A DNA stretch of 11,632 bases. Source: Bacteroidales bacterium. Lineage in GTDB: Bacteria > Bacteroidota > Bacteroidia > Bacteroidales > Tenuifilaceae. Positions 1-7,914 of the stretch are shown one piece after another. The DNA is taken from NCBI GenBank assembly GCA_003531155.1, contig DQHR01000105.1:1-11632 (forward strand). Direction: 5' to 3'. The translations under genes and the position numbers were made by a program. The notes beneath the pieces are model-generated. The model saw only the letters and a program-made list of their open reading frames with translations. It had not been told where the DNA came from and made no database searches. The number at the start of each line of letters is the position of its first letter. Position 1 is the first letter of the stretch.

Positions 1-3000
1 AGCTTTCAACTTCCGAGAAATACTTTAACACATTGCTTGGGTCGAATACTCCAGGGTGGGCACTATTAATATTGTTAATCCGAACCCAACCCACATTATC
101 GTTGTTGTTAATGGTTAAAATAGCGGGTGTGTATTTAGTGGCAGTACCAATAGGGAATGTATATGTTATTGGTGCAGCGATTATTCCGAATACTTTTTTA
201 ATACCAAAAGCACTGAAAACCCCATCAGAAGCAATCATTTTTGTTGGACCAAAAGGAGCTCCTGTAATGTTGCTACTCACACCAAGTGTCAGCAAATATT
301 GGTTAATATCAAAAATTCCGGTTGTTAAAACAAGATCATTTGTTAAAGAAATGTTGTTATTAAGTCGTGCTCCTGCAGTGTTGTTCAGAGTTAAGCGACC
401 AAAAGTTCCTGTCCCACTTATGCGTTGTAACGTTGTCCCATTTAGAACTACACCGGTATTTATATCGGTGTAGTTAGCATTATTAATTAAATTTCCTGCA
501 ACATTAACAGTATAACCGCCACAAATTAGAATGCCTGAGGTAAGTGTAAGGTCGTTTGAAACGATGGTATTTGCATTTAGGGTTAGACTTGTAACCGGAT
601 TTACGATTAAATTATGAAAGGATGTTGCGGTTGTTCCAAGAATTGATTGAGAGCTTCCACTAAATGTTGTTGTGTTATTATAATGGTTGTATGTTCCGGA
701 GTTGCTTAAATTCCCTTTTATTGTAACCCCTATGTTGTATGTTGTATTTGCATCAAAAAAACTATTTGCATTTGAAATTGTTAGATCTCCATTAATCGTT
801 ATAGGGTTTATTAGAAGTTTTACAGTTGCATTTCGGGCAGTTGCTGCTGTTTTACCCGTAATAGTTAAGTAATTCAACGGAACAGTCGCATCGAGTTGAT
901 AGTTTTGAACTACATCGACAACAGGGCCAACGGTTGGTGTTTGTGTAAAATAAACTGTACTGGTTCCTGAGACTGAGCTTGATGCTGGACGAAGGTATAA
1001 GTCGCCATATGTATTACCCCCTCCTCCTCGAACAATTGTTAAAGTGCTTGTTCCTGACATATTGAATACACTGCCGGGGTTGTATATTTCCAGTTTTGCA
1101 TTGGAGGTAACAGCATTTTGCCCGTTTATAATTACACTGCTTGATCCACTCTGTCTGTACATCAGAACACCCGCGGTTGATGCAGAGTTCATTCGTATTT
1201 GACCATTAACGATAAGTGAACCACCTTGCATATCAATCTCTGATAATCCTCCACCAGAGTACTCAATATCGTTATTATTATTATCGGTACCAATTTCGCG
1301 ACCTACGAATACCCTACCATTTATTACGGTCAGTTTACCATTTAAATACAAGTCGTTAGCATTTGATGCTGCATTCGCTATATTTACATCCGAAGGAGTA
1401 TTTACAGTTAATCCAGCCGTACCCGGTATTGTAAATATTGATGAAGTTGTAATGGCTAAATCCCCAGTACGCTGATAAATTAATGTACCATTTTGTAACG
1501 TCAACCAGTTGTTTACTGGAGTAGTTAAGGTTCCAGCAATATCGCAGGTAAGCGTTGTTGCCTGAGATGTTCCCTTATTTATAATTACGGTACTAAATAT
1601 GGTTGAAGGATTACCTGCGGTGTTCGTTATGCTTGCAGAGTTTGAACCAAAGAATGTAAGGGGTATCGTTGTGAAATCGCACTTGGATGTTGTTGTAAGA
1701 CCATGTGCTAGTCCGTCGGTATTATTAATCAAACTACCCCCAATAGACATTCGCTGATTATTAGCACCGCCTCCAGGCCAAACATATAAAGCCGCTAATG
1801 TAGCCACTTTAACATCCCCATTTACCACAAAATTCTGGGCGAGCGCACCATTACCGTACCAAATTAAACCTCCACCCTGAATATCCAGATCTCCATTTAT
1901 TGTAATTGTTTTTGCAACCACGGCAGTTGGTGCGGTTGGATAAGTCACATTCCATGTTGGACAAAACCAAGAATCAGCATTTTGACCTTGGGTAATTAAA
2001 TTTCCATAAATTAGAAGATCGTTGTTTGGGAAAATAATATTAGAACCACCTAAAGGCGAAAGTATTAAATTGCCATATGACGTAATACCATTTGGTAACC
2101 AGTATGTTGTTCCCGCGGCAGGGTTGGTTGAGTAAAGTTCGGTTGTTCCTAAATTCACGTTAAAATCAGAAAAGTCACCAGAAGGAAAAACATAAGTACT
2201 TCCTGAAGTCCATGATGTGGTTAATCGAAATAACCCATTACCACTAGGGAATGAGGAAACCACAGTAAACGTACATCCTGGGTTATACCCGATATCTAAG
2301 GATGCACCTGCTTCAATCTGAAGGTTTGCGCAACTTCGTATATCTGTATTAGCTACTGTATTGTTAGTATTAAGGGTAATAGCATGCCCGTTTCCAATTA
2401 TTACAATATCCGAAGCGCCTGGTGGAACTGCTGGAGGATTGCTTGTTGTATGATCAGTAAGCGACCAGTTTGCAACATCACCCCACCATCCGCTACTATA
2501 ACTATAATAAGTAGTTGGAGTGCCGAATGGGCTTGTTAGGTTATTGTCGCCTGCGGTGTAATCACCATCAATATTGTCTACACCCGAAAGCCAAGGGCCG
2601 TCCATTACGTTTGTTGCAGTATTAATGCTTGCAGTTGTGCCGTTTGTCCATGTGACTGAATTTAAGTCAAAACGAGCAGGAACATATTCGTTTTCGGTTA
2701 TGTCTGCACCAGTAGCAACATCAAGATCCGAATATGTATACGAATGGTTAACTGAACCTGCTGCAATACCTGCGAATCCAGTCGATTTTACATGCCAATA
2801 GTATGTCAAGCATCTATTTTTTACCGATGTTGCGTAATGTTCTGCACCAACAGGAACAACTGAAATAGTTCCGTATGCTGTAGGATCTGTACTAAAACCA
2901 ATGGTGGTCGGTGTATAAACAGGTACTCCTACATGACTTGTTGATGGAGCGCCAATTGGGAAAGTGAAGGAATTAGAGGTTGCAGAGTATATTTTTGAAA

Positions 3001-6000
3001 TACTTGCATTACCAATTTCTCCCTTAGTATATGCAAACCGGTTAACATCTGCACCCGTAACCGTTGCGTTGGTACCAAATAATAAATTCTTGTCCTGCAA
3101 ATCAAGTTTTTTATATCCTGTTGCTGAACCTGAGAATTTTAAATCTCCATTTATGGTTATGTTGTTTAATAGCGTAACATCTGCAATTCCTACCATGGAC
3201 TTGTTCAATTCGAGATTTGTAAAAATTCCATTTCCATTTCCTGATATTGTTTGTGCAGCATCGCTGTTCATTACTAGGTATCCCGCCGCAGTCAAACTAG
3301 TCGAATTATTTTCAATATTACCTGAACAGTATATGGTATTATTATATGTTCTAAATATACCCACTAATATTTTTAGTGAATCTACAATAATTATAGTATT
3401 TTGTGTACCTAATGTTCTTAACTCTCTTGTTGGGTTTAATTTATTTACTATTAATTTATTAAAACTTAGTGGCGAGGCAGTGTTTAAGGTTATTGTTTGT
3501 GATCCTAGACCATTAAAAATGGTACGATTTGTTCCCGTTGTATATGTAGTTCCCGCAGAAATTGTAAAATTTCCACCAATTGCAACATCTAAACTATTCG
3601 CATTGAAATCTCCAGATGTTATATTTAAATTTGTGATCACGGTAAGAGGGTACGTACGTAAACCGACAACTGAAGATCCGCTTGCCCTATTAACTGTAAA
3701 ATTTCCTAATGAGGCATTCGATTCAATATAGTAATTTGCAGGATCGGCTATTAGCGTACCAGTTGTAGGAATAACTTCAAGGGTTCCTCCAGTAACATTT
3801 ATATTCCCAGTCGCTGATTTAATTTCAAAAGCTTTTTGTTCAGCCGCTGCATTACCCAAAACGTCGTAAATCTGGATAGTGCCGCCAGACATATTAAAAA
3901 CGTTGGCTGCATTATTCAGGTTAAATGCACCTACGGCCGGATCTATTGAAGCAGTAGATCGTGCGGTGTTTAATGTTGCCGTCGAAAAATCGGTGAGGTT
4001 TGATATTGCGGTAAATGCAGTAGGGGTACGCCAAAAACGACCTCGTAAAATAAATAACCCACCTGTTTGAGTGTATGATGCTAATCCTCCTGTTCCTCCA
4101 GCGGCTCTATACTGTTTTGCATCCACAGTTCCTCCGTTAATAATAAATTGTCCTGAGGCCCAGTCCCATGTTATAAAACCACCAGACTCACGAGTTGAAA
4201 AATATCCATTATTGATTTGTAACTTACCAAGTATTGAAAATGAGCTACAACCTCCTTGGCCAACACCATTAACTAAACCTGTTCCTCCCGAAACCCCGTA
4301 TGCTAAGTTTACTTCACGGTAATCATCGGCAGTAGATAGCACAATTACATCAGTTCCATCAAGAACAAATGCACCATTTGCTGGAATATAAAAATCAGAG
4401 TTAGGTGTGGCTCCATCTCCGCAAGTACCTTCCGATAAGGATGGGATAATTGTTAACCCTTGGAGTTTTAATGTTCCTGTTCGAATCCAGAGTGCTTTTT
4501 TAAGATTTGGATTGTTGGCTGTGGCAGGAGCAGTTTGATCTCCTCCTGATATGTTTGCTCCAAATAATCTGAAATTGGTATAAGCAGAAGAGTAAACAGT
4601 TAAAGAAAACGTTTGATCGATTCCTTTATCTAAAACTAAATTGTAAAAATCGGTAGTATTGTTACAAGTTAGGGTATTATTGGTTGCACCCTGAAAATAA
4701 ACTGTTGCGAAACCAGTTGTTGCACCAATAACTGTTGGTGGAAAAGCATTATAAACAGGATATGTAAGGTTTGTAAAACGAACGGTTCCATTATTGGTAA
4801 AATCACCATTAATTACAACACGGTGCGAATGAGCATCATAATAGTTAATAAAAGGGGGAGTACCTCCATTAATCCCGTACGGATTTGTTGTTGTATTGGT
4901 AACACCATCACCAACAGTAAGTGAAGCACCATTGTCAACGATTACATCGCCATTAATTGTTAATTGTCTCCGAGCCGCTGTATTATCATTGATTCGGTAT
5001 GTTCCCTGCTTAACATATAAATTACCATTAAGGGTAAGGTTATTCATTTGAGTGGCAACAACCCCTGGCGCATTTATTGTTAAATTATTATATGTGGTTT
5101 GAGCAACAGGTAAATTAAAGTTGGTTGCATTATTATACTCAACAGTTCCACCTCCTGTATTAACCAATGTATTTGTTGTTACGGTTGGAAAATTAATTGA
5201 TGCCAGTTTTAGCGTTCCTTGTCCACGCAATGCTTCAAGACCACTTGTAAACTGATATGTTGACATATTAAGATAACCGCCAGCATTAATTGTAACATCA
5301 AGCCCTGATGTAGCAATATCAGCAGGGAGGCTAACCGTTCGTCCAGTAAGAATAACAACTACATCATTTATTCCAGGCACAGTTGAACCAACCTGAGTTG
5401 TTCCTCCAGGGTCAGAGGTCCAAGTTGTTGGTGTGTTCCAATCACCCGTTTGGTAAGAGTAGTAGGTTCCAAGTGCTCCAGCAGTCCATGATGTTGTTGT
5501 GGTAGTAATATTTGTTGTTCCAGTAATAGTAAAAGTATTGGTTCCAAAGCTTTGAGTTCCCACAGGATCCTGCCAAACCCCTGCTGTTGGCTTATATTTT
5601 AAGAAAGTTGGTGTAACTGTAATCTCTGATGGATCGTACTGAAAAGTTGCAGTAATCGTTTTTCCACCAGTAGTGGTTATAACATCCCAATATCGTTCAA
5701 CATATTTAGCGCCCAACGCACCAGATTGAATTGTAGTAACCGTTATTGTACCTGTTGTTGCACTGGTGGAGTTAATTGTTGCTGGGGCATAATTCCCATT
5801 TGAGCCTATAGGGAATAGTATTGGCGTTGCAGCAGCAGCATTACGAATAACTAAACCCGTACCATTGGTTTCGACCATGCTTGTCGAGTTGAGCGTGCCC
5901 TGTATAGAATTTGTAGGATTACCGCTAATGGTTAAGTTGAAATTACCTGTCCTTAGTATTCCTGAGTTTAGTGTTATGGTATTGCTAACGATAACATTCC

Positions 6001-7411
6001 CTAACATGGTTTTGATACTACCACCAGAAATGGTAAGCTTATAGTAGGTTAATGCACCAACATCCTGTAAACCTGCGCCATAATACTCAACAGTACTTGT
6101 ATTTGCAGTAAATGTTCCTCCAACACCGCTTACCGAGCCGCCTAAAAGAAGAGTACTGGATCCACCATTTAAGGTACCATTTGTTCGGGTCCAAGTTCCT
6201 GTAATAGTATGTGTTAATCCAGCACCAAGATTCAGTGTTCCTGCGCCATTCATTGTTAGCGCACCACCGTTAACATTCCCTGTTAAAGTTGCTGTGCCGC
6301 CTGTTTTGGTCATAGAAATTAGACCAGTTGTAGTAAACCCTGTAATACTTTGCGCAGAGTTATTAGTAATAATAATCGGAGAACTCCCGGCGGTAAATGT
6401 TCCTCCGCTATTAACAAAATTCCCCCCAAGGGTTAGTTGTAAGTCATTCGTAGCTAATGTTGCTCCACTGTTAATGTTGAGCGGAATGGAGGCATTAAAT
6501 ACTTTGGCAGCATCCATGGTTATTACTCCGGTATTGTCGATGATCACTCCTCCTGTTGCTGCAAAAGGGGTTATCCATTCTACTCCAGCAGTTCGGTTAG
6601 TTGCTGTGTTGTATTGAAGTGTAGCAGCTGCACCATAGGTTGGAGCCACCGATGCTGTAGCCGTTTCTTCCATTGAAAGAATATTGTTAACTGTAACCCC
6701 GGTTGTGGTTTTAGCACCAGAACCTGAAAGGGTTAGGTTGTAGTATGTATATGTACCTACAGTTTGTGCACCTAAAGCATTATAATTTACAGTACCACTG
6801 GTTGGTGCAGCGGCTCCGCCGCCTACTGTACTGGTAATTCCTCCGCCGTTCATAGTACCTCCCACAAACAAAGTACCTGTACCTGTAAACAGAATATAGG
6901 TTCTTACGTTTGTACTATTCAAGGTCACATCACCATCAACAGTTACATTACCAGTAGAAATTCGTATATAAGCATCCCTACTATTACCGCTTGAATATGC
7001 ATCGATAGAACCTGTTCTAAAAACACCAGCATCAACCAATACTGATTTTTCATCATTATTACTGTTCGAATTAAGGTAGGTTAGGCCAGTAACAGTTAAC
7101 GAAAAACCCGCATTAAATTGTAGGTAAGAGTCATTTCCTCCACCATCAATTCTCAGAGAGCCTATGCTGTTCGGTACATTGGCGGTAACTGTAACAGTGT
7201 TATTATCAAGCAAATTAACTGTTCCTGCCCCAGCAGTAGCTCCTGGGTAATCTCCTGCTCCACAATTCACCCATCCTCCATTATAAACCTGCCAAGTAGT
7301 GTTAGCATTCCAGTTACCTGAAGCTCGGGTTTGGTAGTCCCCATTTACCTGACTAACCGAATTTAAAGTTAAAGCAAACAAAATCAATAAAACTACACCT
7401 AATCGCTTCAT
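1..7411 (-). CDS. Giant secreted beta-strand-repeat protein, N-terminal 2,470 residues (partial)
   Basis: The frame is open from the ATG at 7411 to the left edge, and no stop codon was seen in the stretches I read, including both ends and the middle. The protein starts MKRLGVVLLILFALTLNSVS, a signal peptide with likely cleavage near residue 20. The mature part is rich in Thr, Asn, Gly, Ser and Val, with short alternating beta strands typical of beta-solenoid surface proteins. Tetrads such as INGD, VNGD or VDGD recur at 785-796, 1814-1825, 1889-1900, 3143-3154, 4802-4813, 4946-4957 and 6929-6940. Two longer modules repeat (YYSY..G.W and FPIG..Y.P..I; listed separately). I saw no enzymatic motif. 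Bacteroidota proteins of this kind are usually exported and often end in a type IX sorting domain; that end is off-window, so adhesin or matrix function is inference. The start has an upstream AGGA at -5 to -8, unlike the other genes here. The gene is divergent from the outer-membrane protein at 7915. Confidence 0.9.
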   Translation of the reverse strand, partial: MKRLGVVLLILFALTLNSVSQVNGDYQTRASGNWNANTTWQVYNGGWVNCGAGDYPGATAGAGTVNLLDNNTVTVTANVPNSIGSLRIDGGGNDSYLQFNAGFSLTVTGLTYLNSNSNNDEKSVLVDAGVFRTGSIDAYSSGNSRDAYIRISTGNVTVDGDVTLNSTNVRTYILFTGTGTLFVGGTMNGGGITSTVGGGAAAPTSGTVNYNALGAQTVGTYTYYNLTLSGSGAKTTTGVTVNNILSMEETATASVAPTYGAAATLQYNTATNRTAGVEWITPFAATGGVIIDNTGVITMDAAKVFNASIPLNINSGATLATNDLQLTLGGNFVNSGGTFTAGSSPIIITNNSAQSITGFTTTGLISMTKTGGTATLTGNVNGGALTMNGAGTLNLGAGLTHTITGTWTRTNGTLNGGSSTLLLGGSVSGVGGTFTANTSTVEYYGAGLQDVGALTYYKLTISGGSIKTMLGNVIVSNTITLNSGILRTGNFNLTISGNPTNSIQGTLNSTSMVETNGTGLVIRNAAAATPILFPIGSNGNYAPATINSTSATTGTITVTTIQSGALGAKYVERYWDVITTTGGKTITATFQYDPSEITVTPTFLKYKPTAGVWQDPVGTQSFGTNTFTITGTTNITTTTTSWTAGALGTYYSYQTGDWNTPTTWTSDPGGTTQVGSTVPGINDVVVILTGRTVSLPADIATSGLDVTINAGGYLNMSTYQFTSGLEALRGQGTLKLASINFPTVTTNTLVNTGGGTVEYNNATNFNLPVAQTTYNNLTINAPGVVATQMNNLTLNGNLYVKQGTYRINDNTAARRQLTINGDVIVDNGASLTVGDGVTNTTTNPYGINGGTPPFINYYDAHSHRVVINGDFTNNGTVRFTNLTYPVYNAFPPTVIGATTGFATVYFQGATNNTLTCNNTTDFYNLVLDKGIDQTFSLTVYSSAYTNFRLFGANISGGDQTAPATANNPNLKKALWIRTGTLKLQGLTIIPSLSEGTCGDGATPNSDFYIPANGAFVLDGTDVIVLSTADDYREVNLAYGVSGGTGLVNGVGQGGCSSFSILGKLQINNGYFSTRESGGFITWDWASGQFIINGGTVDAKQYRAAGGTGGLASYTQTGGLFILRGRFWRTPTAFTAISNLTDFSTATLNTARSTASIDPAVGAFNLNNAANVFNMSGGTIQIYDVLGNAAAEQKAFEIKSATGNINVTGGTLEVIPTTGTLIADPANYYIESNASLGNFTVNRASGSSVVGLRTYPLTVITNLNITSGDFNANSLDVAIGGNFTISAGTTYTTGTNRTIFNGLGSQTITLNTASPLSFNKLIVNKLNPTRELRTLGTQNTIIIVDSLKILVGIFRTYNNTIYCSGNIENNSTSLTAAGYLVMNSDAAQTISGNGNGIFTNLELNKSMVGIADVTLLNNITINGDLKFSGSATGYKKLDLQDKNLLFGTNATVTGADVNRFAYTKGEIGNASISKIYSATSNSFTFPIGAPSTSHVGVPVYTPTTIGFSTDPTAYGTISVVPVGAEHYATSVKNRCLTYYWHVKSTGFAGIAAGSVNHSYTYSDLDVATGADITENEYVPARFDLNSVTWTNGTTASINTATNVMDGPWLSGVDNIDGDYTAGDNNLTSPFGTPTTYYSYSSGWWGDVANWSLTDHTTSNPPAVPPGASDIVIIGNGHAITLNTNNTVANTDIRSCANLQIEAGASLDIGYNPGCTFTVVSSFPSGNGLFRLTTSWTSGSTYVFPSGDFSDFNVNLGTTELYSTNPAAGTTYWLPNGITSYGNLILSPLGGSNIIFPNNDLLIYGNLITQGQNADSWFCPTWNVTYPTAPTAVVAKTITINGDLDIQGGGLIWYGNGALAQNFVVNGDVKVATLAALYVWPGGGANNQRMSIGGSLINNTDGLAHGLTTTSKCDFTTIPLTFFGSNSASITNTAGNPSTIFSTVIINKGTSQATTLTCDIAGTLTTPVNNWLTLQNGTLIYQRTGDLAITTSSIFTIPGTAGLTVNTPSDVNIANAASNANDLYLNGKLTVINGRVFVGREIGTDNNNNDIEYSGGGLSEIDMQGGSLIVNGQIRMNSASTAGVLMYRQSGSSSVIINGQNAVTSNAKLEIYNPGSVFNMSGTSTLTIVRGGGGNTYGDLYLRPASSSVSGTSTVYFTQTPTVGPVVDVVQNYQLDATVPLNYLTITGKTAATARNATVKLLINPITINGDLTISNANSFFDANTTYNIGVTIKGNLSNSGTYNHYNNTTTFSGSSQSILGTTATSFHNLIVNPVTSLTLNANTIVSNDLTLTSGILICGGYTVNVAGNLINNANYTDINTGVVLNGTTLQRISGTGTFGRLTLNNTAGARLNNNISLTNDLVLTTGIFDINQYLLTLGVSSNITGAPFGPTKMIASDGVFSAFGIKKVFGIIAAPITYTFPIGTATKYTPAILTINNNDNVGWVRINNINSAHPGVFDPSNVLKYFSEVES
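2..166 (-). repeat. FPIG module, copy 3 (residues 2416-2470, cut by window edge)
   Basis: The sequence YTFPIGTATKYTPAILTI (F2419) is the third copy of the FPIG...YTPA segment, 935 residues after copy 2. The visible part ends before the YW-V motif that should follow within about 40-55 residues. Its presence predicts another YYSY module or the protein's C-terminal region just beyond the left edge. Confidence 0.6.
2288..2509 (-). repeat. YYSY..G.W module, copy 3 (residues 1635-1708)
   Basis: The module reads YYSYSSGWWGDVANW at its start (Y1635). The Pro-rich turn NPPAVPPG, the strand SDIVIIGNG and ITLNTNN follow, and LQIEAGASLDIG closes it. This is the clearest counterpart of copy 2, separated from it by 985 residues. 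It carries an extra Trp (WW) where copy 2 has DW. Confidence 0.65.
2510..2971 (-). repeat. FPIG / YW-V module, copy 2 (residues 1481-1634)
   Basis: The module begins with SFTFPIGAPTS (F1484), then VYTPTTIGF, and a YYWHV motif 55 residues after the FPIG (W1539). It ends with the segment IDGDYTAGDNN just before the next YYSY module. It is longer than copy 1 because of an insertion between FPIG and YTP and a longer tail. A single Cys lies just before the YYWHV motif. Confidence 0.6.
5264..5464 (-). repeat. YYSY..G.W module, copy 2 (residues 650-716)
   Basis: The module reads YYSYQTGDWN at its start (Y650, W658) with TTW ending at W664. A VPGINDVVVI strand, RTVSL, and the strand VTINAGGYLNM follow. 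It matches copy 3 in the YYSY.(S/T)G.W lead, in a Pro-Gly turn followed by (N/S)D(V/I)V(V/I)I, and in the closing aliphatic strands. It sits immediately after the first FPIG module, so the order FPIG then YYSY is conserved. Confidence 0.65.
5465..5824 (-). repeat. FPIG / YW-V module, copy 1 (residues 530-649)
   Basis: The module begins with LFPIGSNGNYAPATI (F533) and is followed 42 residues later by VERYWDV (W575). A run of strands ending in SFGTNTFTITG and a Thr-rich linker then leads straight into the YYSY module. It closes the first super-unit. The sequence suggests an Ig-like or beta-sandwich domain between solenoid blocks, but the fold is inferred. Confidence 0.6.
7139..7342 (-). repeat. 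GxW/TW module, copy 1 (residues 24-91)
   Basis: This is the first, N-terminal copy of the module, directly after the signal peptide. It contains G32-N-W34, then T-W40, then a Pro/Gly-rich turn and the strand pair NNTVTVTANV followed by SLRIDGG. The same order (G.W, TW, P.., D/N-x-V-x-V/I) is seen at residues 650 and 1635. It lacks the YYSY lead-in, having DYQTRASG instead. Modules of this type commonly open a beta-solenoid stretch in Bacteroidota surface proteins; that role is inferred. Confidence 0.6.
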
Positions 7412-7486
7412 ACGTTCCTTTTTTTATGCATATCGAGGGATTACTTCAATCCTCAAAATTCTAAATGTGTTAATGCTCCTGTTTAC

Positions 7487-7494
7487 CAAAATTA
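7487..7494 (-). promoter_or_regulatory. Candidate -7 promoter element of the giant repeat gene
   Basis: The minus strand reads TAATTTTG here, an exact match to the Bacteroidota -7 consensus TAnnTTTG. It would give a leader of roughly 70 nt. No TTTG is present at the usual -33 distance; that position is occupied by a palindrome instead. In an AT-rich region such an octamer can occur by chance, so the call is tentative. Confidence 0.35.
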
Positions 7495-7502
7495 TTATAC
7501 GC

Positions 7503-7514
7503 AGCACTAGTGCT
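7503..7514. promoter_or_regulatory. Perfect 12-bp palindrome, candidate operator
   Basis: The sequence AGCACTAGTGCT is a perfect two-fold palindrome. It lies 8-20 nt upstream of the candidate -7 box of the giant repeat gene, where a -33 element would be expected. Its symmetry suits a dimeric DNA-binding regulator, but no regulator gene is adjacent, so the role is inferred. Confidence 0.35.
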
Positions 7515-7650
7515 TAAGTTTTCTCCTATAACATTATTTGCTGATGGATAACAGTTTAACCATATTTAAAAACAATTTCCAAACCAACAAATATAATGAT
7601 TTGGTTTTCAAAATCATACAGTTGTATATGGAAAATATATGTTTAATAAA

Positions 7651-7700
7651 GCCCGAATTTGGGCAAACTGTGTCTATATGTGTGAAACACTTAAAGACAG
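7651..7700. other. Pair of adjacent inverted repeats in the intergenic region
   Basis: GCCCGAATTTGGGC (7651-7664) is a near-perfect palindrome with one G-T mismatch. It is followed by an interrupted hairpin: GTCT (7672-7675) pairs with AGAC (7695-7698) around an inner GTGT-GAA-ACAC stem (7680-7690). These are locally GC-richer than the surroundings. No T-run follows, so this is not an obvious terminator. It could be a regulatory site or a small structured RNA, or chance. Confidence 0.25.
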
Positions 7701-7856
7701 GTAAAAGTAGTTTGATAAATGTTATAGTTATTCAACTTTTGGCGGATGATTATTTCGTTTAGATAAAATTACACTTCTCTTACATTAATGGCATGATTTA
7801 TGATTGTCATTTATCCAGAAAATTTGTTAAAAATTTTAAAAACAGTTTTAAACAGA

Positions 7857-7885
7857 TTTGTGTTTAAGAAAAATTTATAATTTTG
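7857..7885 (+). promoter_or_regulatory. Bacteroidota-type promoter of the outer-membrane protein gene
   Basis: TTTG (7857-7860) and TAATTTTG (7878-7885) are separated by 17 nt, matching the Bacteroidota -33/-7 pattern. The -7 box ends 29 nt before the ATG at 7915, giving a short A-rich leader without a Shine-Dalgarno sequence. Confidence 0.6.
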
Positions 7886-7914
7886 ATATCAATTATTAAC
7901 CTTAAAAAAAAATT

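Larger units (their letters stand above)
7412..7914. other. Divergent intergenic region, no convincing gene
   Basis: This 503-bp AT-rich spacer separates the giant repeat gene (minus) from the outer-membrane protein gene (plus). It holds a candidate promoter for each side, a 12-bp palindrome and two small hairpins near 7651-7700 (listed separately). A weak imperfect hairpin at 7435-7454 (GGATT/AATCC core) lies in the predicted leader of the giant gene. A 74-codon plus-strand frame from 7538 has no ribosome-site context and no recognisable protein features, so I do not call it. Confidence 0.7.

Noticed and set aside
33..473. Plus-strand open frame of 146 codons
   Set aside because: It is antisense to the giant minus-strand gene, and its translation is hydrophobic with no domain. 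It is a codon-bias shadow.
2964..3731. Plus-strand open frame of 255 codons
   Set aside because: It lies opposite the continuous minus-strand repeat frame and shares the same antisense phase as the other plus-strand frames at 687, 2574, 3879, 4071 and 6294. That common phase supports one unshifted minus-strand gene rather than several plus-strand genes.
1..7411. CRISPR array or DNA-level tandem repeats in the repetitive-looking region
   Set aside because: The repetition is at protein level (short beta-strand motifs). The DNA copies diverge and there are no regularly spaced identical repeats.
7538..7762. 74-codon plus-strand frame in the intergenic spacer
   Set aside because: There is no ribosome-site context, signal peptide or recognisable motif. 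The composition is that of translated AT-rich spacer, and the frame covers the hairpins at 7651-7700.
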